Shown here one piece after another: positions 7,402 through 14,756 of a stretch of 64,000 nt of DNA. Source of the stretch: Halomonas getboli (GTDB taxonomy: Bacteria; Pseudomonadota; Gammaproteobacteria; Pseudomonadales; Halomonadaceae); the NCBI RefSeq assembly GCF_023094245.1, contig NZ_JALMEW010000009.1, positions 35,633 to 99,632 on the forward strand, read 5' to 3'. A program made the position numbers and the translations under genes. The notes under the pieces were generated by a model that worked only from the letters and a program-made list of their open reading frames with translations, ran no database searches and was not told the DNA's origin. Each line of letters begins with the position of its first letter. Positions within the stretch are counted from its first letter, which is position 1.

Positions 7402-8457
7402 ATGACCTCGACGCCCTCTTCCCATGCCGTGATCGGGGCCGGTATCGCCGGCCTGGCCTGTGCCCGTGCGCTGGCGGATGCCGGCCACGACGTCATTGTG
7501 TTCGACAAGGCTCGCGGCCCCGGCGGGCGGATGTCCAGCCGCCGGCTCGAGGATGCCAGCATCGAGCTCGGCGCCCAGAGCTTCCGCGCCGCCCATCCGG
7601 CCTTCCGGCAGCGGGTGGAGGCTTGGGTGCGGGCCGGCGTGGCCGCGCCCTGGCCCGAGGCGCTGTGGAAGCTGGAGGGCGGCCAGGCGATGTGCCGGGC
7701 CGATGGCCAGCCGCGCTACACCGGCTCGCCGCGGATGAGTGCGGTCACGCGCCACCTGGCCCGCGGCCTGGACCTGCGCGCCGGCACCCGCATCGTGTCG
7801 CTCACGCGCGAAAGCGACGGCTGGCGGCTCGTCGACGAGCGCGGCGCCAATTACGGCCCCTTCGCCACGGTCAGCCTGGCGCTGCCCGCGCCCCAGGCCG
7901 AGGGCCTGATCGCGCCCCATGCGCCGGCACTCGCGGCCGCATGCCGGCAGGTGACACAGCGCGCCTGCTGGGCGGTCTGGGCGCGTCTCGAGGCACCGCT
8001 CGCGCTGCCCGGGGCCGAGGCCGGCTGGCCACTGCTGCAGTTCGACGACGGACCGCTGAAGCACGTGGTCCGTCACCGCACCAAGCCCGGCCGCGAGGGT
8101 GCCCCCGAGCTCATCACCCTGCTGGCCGACCTCGACTGGAGCGAGCGCCGGCTCGAGGACAGCCCCGAGGCCGTGGCCGAGGCCCTGCTCGACGTCCTGC
8201 GCCGGGCCCTCGAGACGCTCCGGCCCGCCGCCACCCTGCCGGCGGTCCAGGCCCGGGGCGCCCATCGCTGGCGCTACGCCGAACCCGCCGCCCCGGCGCC
8301 GGGCGCTGACTTCCGCCTGACGGGCGCCGGCCTGGCGCTGTGCGGCGATGGCTGGCGCGGCGGACGCATCGAGGACGCCTGGCTGTCCGGCCACCACCTG
8401 GGCGAGGCGCTATGCCATCGCCATTCCCTTCCCGACCGCGGAGACTTCCCGACATGA
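7402..8457 (+). CDS. renalase-like FAD-dependent oxidoreductase
   Basis: 351 residues. The FAD-binding Rossmann motif GAGIAG is at 12-17, and the second dinucleotide-contact region FDKARGPGGRMSSRR is at 34-48, a pattern of renalase-like NAD(P)/FAD oxidoreductases. A C-terminal GDGWRGGRIEDAWLSG segment is the usual FAD-contact end. The substrate is not known. Start ATG 7402; the ATG at 7391 gives only a short frame. Its stop overlaps the start of the chelatase gene (ATGA at 8454-8457), so the two are translationally coupled. It is expected to be controlled by site A. Confidence 0.85.
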   Translation: MTSTPSSHAVIGAGIAGLACARALADAGHDVIVFDKARGPGGRMSSRRLEDASIELGAQSFRAAHPAFRQRVEAWVRAGVAAPWPEALWKLEGGQAMCRADGQPRYTGSPRMSAVTRHLARGLDLRAGTRIVSLTRESDGWRLVDERGANYGPFATVSLALPAPQAEGLIAPHAPALAAACRQVTQRACWAVWARLEAPLALPGAEAGWPLLQFDDGPLKHVVRHRTKPGREGAPELITLLADLDWSERRLEDSPEAVAEALLDVLRRALETLRPAATLPAVQARGAHRWRYAEPAAPAPGADFRLTGAGLALCGDGWRGGRIEDAWLSGHHLGEALCHRHSLPDRGDFPT

Positions 8458-8828
8458 GCAATGCCCTGATCCTGATGGCCCACGGCTCCAGCGACCCCAA
8501 CTGGCGCGCGCCCTTCGAGCGCCTCGCCGAGCAGCTCTCCACCCGGCTCTCCACCCCGCTGCGCCTGGCCTACATGGAGATCTGCGCGCCCTCGCTGGAG
8601 GACACGGTGGCGGAACTGGCGGCCGAGGGCGTCGAGCGCGCCGAGATCCTGCCGCTGTTCTTCGCCGCCGGTCGTCACCTGCGCAAGGACGTGCCCGGCC
8701 AGGTCGAGGCCCTGGGCGAGGCGCACCCCGAGGTACAGCTGACACTGCTGCCGCCGGTGGGCGAGCACCCGGCCTTCGTCGAGGCCCTGGCGGCGGTGAT
8801 CGCCGAGCGGGCCGGCGAGAGCGACTGA
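8454..8828 (+). CDS. small CbiX/SirB-type sirohydrochlorin chelatase-like protein
   Basis: 124 residues, the size of a one-domain CbiX. The metal-binding histidines are in place: His10 in ILMAHGSS and His75 in FFAAGRHLRKDVP. Family members insert Co2+ or Fe2+ into sirohydrochlorin for cobalamin or sirohaem synthesis. ATG 8454 overlaps the preceding stop by four bases. No other tetrapyrrole gene is nearby, and the linked MerR regulator appears to have lost B12 binding, so the physiological metal and product are open questions. A frame upstream to 8340 exists but overlaps the flavoprotein and lacks a ribosome site. Confidence 0.82.
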   Translation: MSNALILMAHGSSDPNWRAPFERLAEQLSTRLSTPLRLAYMEICAPSLEDTVAELAAEGVERAEILPLFFAAGRHLRKDVPGQVEALGEAHPEVQLTLLPPVGEHPAFVEALAAVIAERAGESD

Positions 8829-8836
8829 GGGCCGTG

Positions 8837-8865
8837 TTGTACATCGGCCACCTTTTGTACAAAAT
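8837..8865 (+). promoter_or_regulatory. operator/promoter upstream of merR (site B)
   Basis: Two TGTACA boxes at 8838-8843 and 8856-8861; the second is the centre of a perfect 12-base palindrome TTTTGTACAAAA (8853-8864). A weak promoter reading is TTGTAC (8837-8842), 17 bases, CAAAAT (8860-8865), which would put the palindrome over the -10. It lies 60-85 bases before the regulator start, suggesting autoregulation. Confidence 0.6.
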
Positions 8866-8923
8866 TGGTGGTTGAAGCCACACCCCTTCCGTTACCGATC
8901 TCACCACCGAGGCAGAGGCCCGC

Positions 8924-9835
8924 ATGAGCGATCAGGCGAACCATCCGGCCGATGCGCCGCTCTATCCGATTCGCGAAGTCTCGCGCCTGACCGGCGTCAA
9001 TGCCGTGACCCTGCGCGCCTGGGAACGCCGTTACGGGCTGATCCAGCCCAGGCGCACCCCTAAGGGCCACCGACTCTACGCCAAGGACGACATCGCCCGC
9101 GTCGAGCGCATCCTGCAATGGCTCAACCGCGGCGTGCCCGTCAGCCAGGTCCGCGAACTGCTGGAACAGCCCGAGACCGTGGAGGCGCCGCCGCCCGCCG
9201 CCGGCGACTGGGACAGCCAGCGCCGCCAGCTGACGGCCGCCGTCGAGGCGCTCGATCTCGAGCGTCTGGAGGCGCTGTTCAATCAGGCGCTGGCGCTCTA
9301 CCCGGTCACCACCTGCCTCGACGAGCTGTGGCAGCCGGTACTGCGCGAGCTGGAGGAGCGCTGGGACGACCGCCTGGGCGCCGATCTGCAGCGCCGCACC
9401 CTGGAGGCCTTCCTGCGAACCCGCATCGGCACCCGGCTGTATCACGCCAACGCCCAGGCCGGCGAGACCACGCTGCTGATCGTGCCGCTGCCCGACGACG
9501 GCCCGCTGTGGGGGCTGCTGGCCGCCCTGGCCGCCGCCGATCGCGGCTATCGCGTGCAATGGCTCGACGCCGCGCTGCCGCCCCAGGAGCTGCCGCTGGC
9601 CGTGGAGCGCTTCCACGCCACCGCCCTGCTGCTGGCCAGCGGCCGCGCCGAGCGCGCCGACCTGATCCGCCGCCAGCTGCCGCGCCTGGCCGAGCAGCTC
9701 GAGGTGCCGGTGGCGCTGTGCGGCCCGGTGGCGCGCATCCGCGCGGCCGACCTCGAGGCCTCCGGCGTGGAACTGCTCGGCGATGACCTGAGCCACGCCA
9801 TGACGCGCCTGCAATCCCTGACCCAAGCCGCCTGA
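8924..9835 (+). CDS. MerR-family regulator, class II LitR-like (B12-domain fold without B12 ligands)
   Basis: 303 residues. A MerR winged helix occupies about 14-80 (YPIREVSRLTGVNAVTLRAWERRYGL...GHRLY). A helical bundle follows (about 100-175), then a Rossmann-like B12-binding fold (about 183-300). In photosensory CarH/LitR the bundle has W-x9-E-H and the fold D-x-H-x-x-G. Here W136 is followed after nine residues by Arg-Trp, and 192-197 read D-G-P-L-W-G, so the cobalamin-ligating His is Pro. This matches my recollection of class II LitR proteins of Pseudomonas, which do not bind B12 and take a light signal from a partner. It is probably the repressor acting on the TGTACA boxes. It lies 12 bases before phrB, in one operon. 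Confidence 0.88.
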   Translation: MSDQANHPADAPLYPIREVSRLTGVNAVTLRAWERRYGLIQPRRTPKGHRLYAKDDIARVERILQWLNRGVPVSQVRELLEQPETVEAPPPAAGDWDSQRRQLTAAVEALDLERLEALFNQALALYPVTTCLDELWQPVLRELEERWDDRLGADLQRRTLEAFLRTRIGTRLYHANAQAGETTLLIVPLPDDGPLWGLLAALAAADRGYRVQWLDAALPPQELPLAVERFHATALLLASGRAERADLIRRQLPRLAEQLEVPVALCGPVARIRAADLEASGVELLGDDLSHAMTRLQSLTQAA

Positions 9836-9847
9836 ACGGAGACGCCG

Positions 9848-11263
9848 ATGCCCCCGACCCTGGTCTGGTTCCGCAGCGACCTGCGCATCCACGACAATAC
9901 CGCCCTGGCCGCCGCGGCCCGCCGCGGCCCGGTGATCGGCGTCTTCCTGCGCTGCCTGCCCCAGTGGCAGCAGCACGGCCACGGCGCCAACAAGCTCGAC
10001 TTCCTCCGGCGCGGCGTCGCCGCGCTGTCGGAGTCGCTGGCCGGCCTCAACATCCCGCTGCTGCATCGCGACATCGCGCGCTTCGACGAGGCCCCGGCGA
10101 CGCTGCTCGATCTGGCCCGGGAGCTCGGCGCCGAGGCGCTGCACTTCAACCGCGAGTATCCCCTCGACGAGGCGCGCCGCGACGCCGCGGTGATCGAGGC
10201 CTTCGAGGACGCCGGCCTGGCCGCCCACGGCCATCGCGACGCCGTGGCCTTCGCCCCGGGCGAGCTGCTGACCGGCAAGGGCGACTTCTACGGCGTCTTC
10301 ACGCCCTTCGCCAAGGCCTGGCACAAGGCGATCACCGCCGACCGGCTGGCGCTGCACGACGCGCCCGAGCCCCAGGACCGGCTGCCGGTCGACGCCGATC
10401 CGATACCCGAGCTGCCCGAGCTCGAGGACACGCCGATCGACGGCCGCCTGTGGCCCGCCGGCGAGGGCCCGGCCGCGGACCGCCTGGAGCGTTTCCTGCG
10501 CTTTCGCGGCCGCCACTACGACGACCAGCGCGACTTCCCGGCGATCCGCGGCACCAGCGAGCTCTCGCCCTACCTGGCGCTGGGCATGATCTCTCATCGC
10601 CAGTGCATGCAGGCGGTGATGGCCGAGAACGACGGCGCCCTGGCCGACGGTGACGCCGGCCTCACCGCCTGGGTCGGCGAGCTGATCTGGCGCGAGTTCT
10701 ATCAGCACATCGCCACCGGCTTCCCGCGGGTGTGCCGCCATCGCGCCTTCCAGCGTCACACCGAGGCGTTACCGTGGCGCGACGACGAGGCCGGCTTCCG
10801 CGCCTGGTGCGAGGGCCGCACCGGCTACCCGATCGTCGACGCCGCCATGCGCCAGCTCGTCGCCACCGGCTGGATGCACAACCGGCTGCGCATGGTCACC
10901 GCCATGTTCCTGTCCAAGCATCTGCTGATCGACTGGCGCCGCGGCGAGGCCTTCTTCCTGCGCCACCTGGTCGACGGCGAGTTCGGCGCCAACAACGGCG
11001 GCTGGCAGTGGGCGGCCTCCACCGGCACCGACGCCGCGCCCTACTTCCGCATCTTCAACCCCACCACCCAGTCCCAGCGCTTCGACCCGGACGGCCGCTT
11101 CCTCGCCGAGTGGCTGCCGGAGCTCGCCGAGCTGTCGCCCAAGGCCCGCCACGCCCCGGGCGGCGACCTGCTGAGCGGCGTCGACTATCCGGCGCCCATC
11201 GTCGACCACAGGGCCGCCCGTGCCCGGGCGCTGGACGCCTTCAAGAACCTGCCCGCTTCCTGA
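9848..11263 (+). CDS. phrB: deoxyribodipyrimidine photolyase (CPD photolyase)
   Basis: 471 residues, typical of class I CPD photolyases. It uses FADH- and blue light to split cyclobutane pyrimidine dimers. The N-terminal alpha/beta antenna domain begins LVWFRSDLRIHDN (4-16). The FAD domain has WVGELIWREFYQH near 276, RMVTAMFLSKHLLIDW near 347 and the NNGGWQWAASTGTD block near 382, which holds the active-site Trp and Asn. The C-terminal FNPTTQSQRFDP is also present. ATG 9848 follows the regulator by 12 bases with a GGAG site. It is expected to be light-induced with the rest of the cluster. Confidence 0.96.
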   Translation: MPPTLVWFRSDLRIHDNTALAAAARRGPVIGVFLRCLPQWQQHGHGANKLDFLRRGVAALSESLAGLNIPLLHRDIARFDEAPATLLDLARELGAEALHFNREYPLDEARRDAAVIEAFEDAGLAAHGHRDAVAFAPGELLTGKGDFYGVFTPFAKAWHKAITADRLALHDAPEPQDRLPVDADPIPELPELEDTPIDGRLWPAGEGPAADRLERFLRFRGRHYDDQRDFPAIRGTSELSPYLALGMISHRQCMQAVMAENDGALADGDAGLTAWVGELIWREFYQHIATGFPRVCRHRAFQRHTEALPWRDDEAGFRAWCEGRTGYPIVDAAMRQLVATGWMHNRLRMVTAMFLSKHLLIDWRRGEAFFLRHLVDGEFGANNGGWQWAASTGTDAAPYFRIFNPTTQSQRFDPDGRFLAEWLPELAELSPKARHAPGGDLLSGVDYPAPIVDHRAARARALDAFKNLPAS

Positions 11264-11272
11264 AGCGGGCAG
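11249..11272 (+). terminator. hairpin over the phrB stop codon
   Basis: CTGCCCGCTTC (11249-11259) pairs perfectly with GAAGCGGGCAG (11262-11272) around the TGA at 11261-11263. There is no T-tract. It may weaken read-through from phrB into the following genes. Confidence 0.45.
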
Positions 11273-11341
11273 CCATTCCCGACCACCTCTTCACCTCTCG
11301 CTTACCCCCTCTCACCTCACGACGCTGCCCAGGAGGCCGTC

Positions 11342-11782
11342 ATGTCACCGGACCCGGACCTGGAGGCCTTCTGCGCCTTCTACAACAAGCTAGACAAATC
11401 CTGTACAAAAAATCTGTACAAGATATATACTCCAGGCATTGCATTCACCGACCCATTGCACCGCATCGACGGCCTGCCGGCCCTGGAAGCCTACTTCGCC
11501 GCCCTGTACGAGAACGTCACGGCGTGCCGGTTCACCTTCCACGAGCGCCAGCGCCACGACAACGTCGCCCTCGTGACCTGGACGATGCACCTGGCGCACC
11601 ACCGCCTCGATGGCGGCCGGGAGATCGCGGTGGAGGGCGCCTCGCGGCTGGTGTTCGCCGACGACGGATCGGGGCGAGTAAAGGAACACCGAGACTACTT
11701 CGACGCCGGCGCCCTGCTCTACGAACGGCTGCCGCTGCTGGGCACGGCGATCCGCTGGCTCAAGCGTCGCGCGGGAGGCTGA
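11342..11782 (+). CDS. NTF2/SnoaL-like protein of the photoresponse cluster
   Basis: 146 residues, a single cone-shaped NTF2-like domain. AGGAGG lies just before ATG 11342. The N-terminus FYNKLDK...YTPGIAFTDPLHRIDGLPALEAYFAALY matches what I recall of SnoaL-like proteins sitting before SDR and Cfa genes in Pseudomonas and Vibrio, so the early start is favoured. Function unknown; NTF2-like folds often bind or transform small hydrophobic molecules. Codons 17-31 are anomalously AT-rich (AAA, AAT, ATA, TAT, ACT) because a promoter/operator-like sequence is embedded there. Confidence 0.8.
   Translation: MSPDPDLEAFCAFYNKLDKSCTKNLYKIYTPGIAFTDPLHRIDGLPALEAYFAALYENVTACRFTFHERQRHDNVALVTWTMHLAHHRLDGGREIAVEGASRLVFADDGSGRVKEHRDYFDAGALLYERLPLLGTAIRWLKRRAGG
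11402..11431 (+). promoter_or_regulatory. intragenic promoter/operator with two TGTACA boxes (site C)
   Basis: TGTACA at 11402-11407 and 11415-11420, then TATACT at 11426-11431. Reading the first box as -35 gives an 18-base spacer to an excellent -10, with the second box in the spacer, the usual position for MerR-family control. The block lies inside the coding sequence of the NTF2-like gene, about 60 bases after its start, and would drive the SDR-to-DUF2878 genes. Confidence 0.6.
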
Positions 11783-11872
11783 GGCCACAGGCCTCGAGCC
11801 ACACGGCTGAAACCGGAAGGCCGTCGCCCGCGTATCCCCGATAAGCGACATCGCAGGACGCGAGGAGACGAC

Positions 11873-12664
11873 ATGACGGCACCCCACACGACCCGCTGCA
11901 TCTGGCTGACCGGCGCGACATCCGGCATCGGCCGGGCCCTTGCCCTGCGTCTGCTCGATCAGGGCCATCGGGTCGCGCTCAGCGCCCGCCGACAGGAGTC
12001 CTTGCAGGAACTGGCCGGCGACCGCGACAACGCCCTGCTGCTGCCGCTGGACGTCAGCGACCGGGCTGCCGTGCTGGCCGCCGGCGACCGCATCGCCGCC
12101 CGCTTCGGCCACCTCGACCTGGCGATCCTCAACGCCGGCACCTGCGAATATCTCGAGGCCGGCCGCTTCGACGCCGCGCTGATCGAGCGCGTCTTCGCCA
12201 CCAACTTCTTCGGCGCCCTGCACGGCGTGGAAGCGGCGCTGCCGCTGCTGCGTCAGGCCAGGGCCCAAGGCGGCCGGCCGCTGCTGGCCGCCACCTCCAG
12301 CGCCTCGGCCTATCTGCCGCTGCCGCGCGCCGAGGCCTACGGCGCCTCCAAGGCCGCGCTCAGCCACTTCCTGGAATCGCTGCGCCTCGATCTGGCCGGC
12401 GAGGGCATCGACGTCAGCCTCATTCATCCCGGCTTCGTGAAGACGCCGCTGACCGATCGCAACGACTTCCCGATGCCGATGCGAGTCAGCGTCGATCAGG
12501 CCGCCGAGGCGATCCTCGAGGGCCTCGAAGCCCACCGCCTCGACATCCACTTCCCGCGCCGCTTCACCCTGCCGCTGAAGCTGCTGGGCATCCTGCCACC
12601 GGGGCTGCGCTTCCGCCTCGGGCGGCGCCTGGCCCGCGGCACCGACACGGAGGCTTCGTCATGA
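11873..12664 (+). CDS. short-chain dehydrogenase/reductase
   Basis: 263 residues, classical SDR. TGATSGIG at 13-20 is the cofactor loop, NAG is at 87-89, Ser142/143 lie in ATSSASAY, and Y156-x3-K160 (YGASK) completes the catalytic set. An Arg in the second strand (SARRQ) favours NADP(H). The C-terminal RRFTLPLKLLGILPPGLRF segment is amphipathic and could contact membrane. ATG 11873 has a GAGGAG site. The stop overlaps the next gene by four bases (ATGA). It lies in the operon with Cfa-type genes, so the substrate may be a lipid or lipid-derived carbonyl; that is inference. Confidence 0.88.
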   Translation: MTAPHTTRCIWLTGATSGIGRALALRLLDQGHRVALSARRQESLQELAGDRDNALLLPLDVSDRAAVLAAGDRIAARFGHLDLAILNAGTCEYLEAGRFDAALIERVFATNFFGALHGVEAALPLLRQARAQGGRPLLAATSSASAYLPLPRAEAYGASKAALSHFLESLRLDLAGEGIDVSLIHPGFVKTPLTDRNDFPMPMRVSVDQAAEAILEGLEAHRLDIHFPRRFTLPLKLLGILPPGLRFRLGRRLARGTDTEASS

Positions 12665-13995
12665 CGTCGCTCGCCACTCCCGCTTCTCCCCAGGGCCGCC
12701 AGCGCATCGCGGTGATCGGCAGCGGCATCGCCGGCATGACCGCCGGCTGGTATCTGTCCCGGCACCACGAGGTCACGCTGTTCGAAGCCGATACCCGTCT
12801 CGGCGGCCACACCGCGACCATGGACGTCGAGCTCGAGGGCCGTCACTACGCCATCGACACCGGCTTCATCGTCTTCAACGACTGGACCTATCCTCACTTC
12901 CGGCGTCTGCTGGCGACCCTCGGGGTGGAGAGCCAGGCCACCGAGATGAGCTTCTCGGTGCACGAGACGGCCCGCGACTTCGAGTACAACGGCCACAGCC
13001 TGCCGCGGCTGTTCGCCCAGTGGTCGAACCTGCTGCGGCCGAGCTTCCACGGGCTGCTGCGCGACATCCTGCGCTTCAACCGCGAGGCCACCCAGGCGAT
13101 CGTCGACGACCGCCTGCCGGCGGACCTGACCCTGGGCGACTACCTGGATGCCGGCGGCTTCGGCGAGGGCTTCCAGCGCCACTACCTGCTGCCCATGGGC
13201 GCGGCGATCTGGTCGGCCAGTATCGGCGAGCTGCGCGCCTTCCCGGCCCGCTTCTTCGTGCGCTTCTTCCATCACCACGGCCTGCTGTCGGTCAACGAGC
13301 GTCCCCAGTGGTACACCCTGGTCGGCGGCTCGCGGGCCTACATTCCGGCGCTGACCGCGCCCTACGCCGAACGCATCCGGCTGGCCACGCCGGTACGCGG
13401 CCTGCGCCGCGAGGCCGACGGGGTGCACGTCCGCAGCGACGCCGGCGAGGAGCGCTTCGACCAGGTGGTGCTGGCCTGCCACGCCGACCAAGCGCTGGCG
13501 ATGCTCGACGACGCCAGCCCCGCCGAGCGCCAGATCCTCGGCGCCCTGCCCTACCACGACAACGAGGTGGTGCTGCACACCGACACCCGCCTGCTGCCAC
13601 GCCGCCGGCGCGCCTGGGCGAGCTGGAACTACCGGCTCGACGGCCGCGGCGACGATGCCCGGGTCTCGGTGACCTACGACATGAACATCCTGCAGCGCCT
13701 CGAGGCGCCGCACACCTTCTGCGTGACCCTCAACGACGGCGACAGCATCGATCCGGCCAGGGTACTCGGGCGCTACACCTACGCCCATCCGCAGTTCAGC
13801 CTCGCCGGCATGAACGCCCAGGCCCGCCACGCCGAGATCTCCGGGCCGGCCCGGCGCACCCACTTCTGCGGCGCCTACTGGCGCAACGGCTTCCACGAGG
13901 ACGGCGTGTGGAGCGCACTGCGGGTCGCCCGGGCGCTGGGCTGCGATCCCGACGCGCCGGCCGGCGCCCGGGCGGCCACGGAGGTACCGGCATGA
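12661..13995 (+). CDS. FAD-dependent oxidoreductase of the cfa-type cluster
   Basis: 444 residues. FAD-binding GSGIAG is at 20-25 and FEADTRLGGHT at 41-51. The middle region (NDWTYPHFRRLL..., LYSKPM-like lipid-binding stretch near 160-215) and the C-terminal CGAYWRNGFHEDGVWSALRVA FAD-contact segment are typical of the flavin-containing proteins that sit beside DUF1365 and cfa-like genes. In Rhodobacter a flavoprotein called UfaD desaturates methylated acyl chains on the way to furan fatty acids; whether this is its orthologue cannot be told here. Overlaps its neighbours by four bases on both sides. Confidence 0.85.
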   Translation: MTSLATPASPQGRQRIAVIGSGIAGMTAGWYLSRHHEVTLFEADTRLGGHTATMDVELEGRHYAIDTGFIVFNDWTYPHFRRLLATLGVESQATEMSFSVHETARDFEYNGHSLPRLFAQWSNLLRPSFHGLLRDILRFNREATQAIVDDRLPADLTLGDYLDAGGFGEGFQRHYLLPMGAAIWSASIGELRAFPARFFVRFFHHHGLLSVNERPQWYTLVGGSRAYIPALTAPYAERIRLATPVRGLRREADGVHVRSDAGEERFDQVVLACHADQALAMLDDASPAERQILGALPYHDNEVVLHTDTRLLPRRRRAWASWNYRLDGRGDDARVSVTYDMNILQRLEAPHTFCVTLNDGDSIDPARVLGRYTYAHPQFSLAGMNAQARHAEISGPARRTHFCGAYWRNGFHEDGVWSALRVARALGCDPDAPAGARAATEVPA

Positions 13996-14756
13996 TCCAG
14001 GCCCCGCGCTCGCGCATCTATCGCGGCTGGCTGCGCCATCGTCGCTTCCTGCCCCGCGCCCACGCCTTCCGCTACCGGCTGTGGATGGCCTGGCTCGACC
14101 TCGACGAGCTGCCGGAGCTGTTCGACGGCGTGCCCGGCTTCAGCGCCCGGCGCCCGGCGCTGGCCCGCTTCCGCCGCGAGGACTACCTGGCACCCCACGA
14201 CCGGCCGCTCAAGGACGCCGTGCGCGCCGAGCTGACGCGGCTGCTGGGCGACGCCCCGGACGGCCGCATCTGCCTGCTCACCCAGCTGCGCACGCTGGGC
14301 GTGGGCTTCAACCCGGTGTCGCTCTACTACGCCTATGACGCCCGCGGCGAGTTGCGCGCCCTGCTCGGCGAGGTCAGCAACACGCCCTGGGGCGAACGCA
14401 CCACCTACGCCTGCCGGGTCGAGCCGCGGCGCCACGGTCATCGCGCCGAGTTCGACAAGGCCATGCACGTCTCGCCGTTCAACCCCATGGACATGCGCTA
14501 CCGCTGGCGCTTCGACAGTCCCGGCGAACGCCTGAACCTGAACATGGAGACCTGGCGCGGCGACGAGCGCCACTTCGACGCCACCCTGAGCCTGGAAGCG
14601 CGCCCGGCGACCCGAGGCGTGCTGCTGGCCACCCTGGCCCGCCATCCGGCGATGGCGCTGAAGACCGTCGCCGGCATCCACTTCGAGGCCCTGCGCCTGT
14701 GGCTCAAGCGCGTCCCGGTCCACGACCATCCCCGCCATCAGGAGAGTTCGCCGTGA
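13992..14756 (+). CDS. DUF1365 family protein
   Basis: 254 residues, the normal size. It begins MIQAPRSRIYRGWLRHRRFLPRAHAFRYRLWM, the family's first block, and has the conserved VGFNPVSLYYAYD near 103 and KAMHVSPFNPMDMRYRW near 156. The biochemical function of DUF1365 is unknown; it is regularly found between a flavoprotein and a Cfa-type methyltransferase. The start was chosen by the ATGA overlap (13992) and the family N-terminus. Its stop overlaps the GTG of the next gene. Confidence 0.9.
   Translation: MIQAPRSRIYRGWLRHRRFLPRAHAFRYRLWMAWLDLDELPELFDGVPGFSARRPALARFRREDYLAPHDRPLKDAVRAELTRLLGDAPDGRICLLTQLRTLGVGFNPVSLYYAYDARGELRALLGEVSNTPWGERTTYACRVEPRRHGHRAEFDKAMHVSPFNPMDMRYRWRFDSPGERLNLNMETWRGDERHFDATLSLEARPATRGVLLATLARHPAMALKTVAGIHFEALRLWLKRVPVHDHPRHQESSP

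Noticed and set aside
6197..7405. A 402-codon plus-strand frame across the palindromic element and yfcH
   Set aside because: It starts in the repeat element without a ribosome site and runs opposite yfcH, whose Rossmann and DUF1731 features are clear.
11457..11782. A later start for the NTF2-like protein, which would make site C an ordinary upstream promoter
   Set aside because: No downstream ATG or GTG with a ribosome site before the conserved DPLHRIDG block, and the segment from 11342 reads as a normal family N-terminus after AGGAGG.
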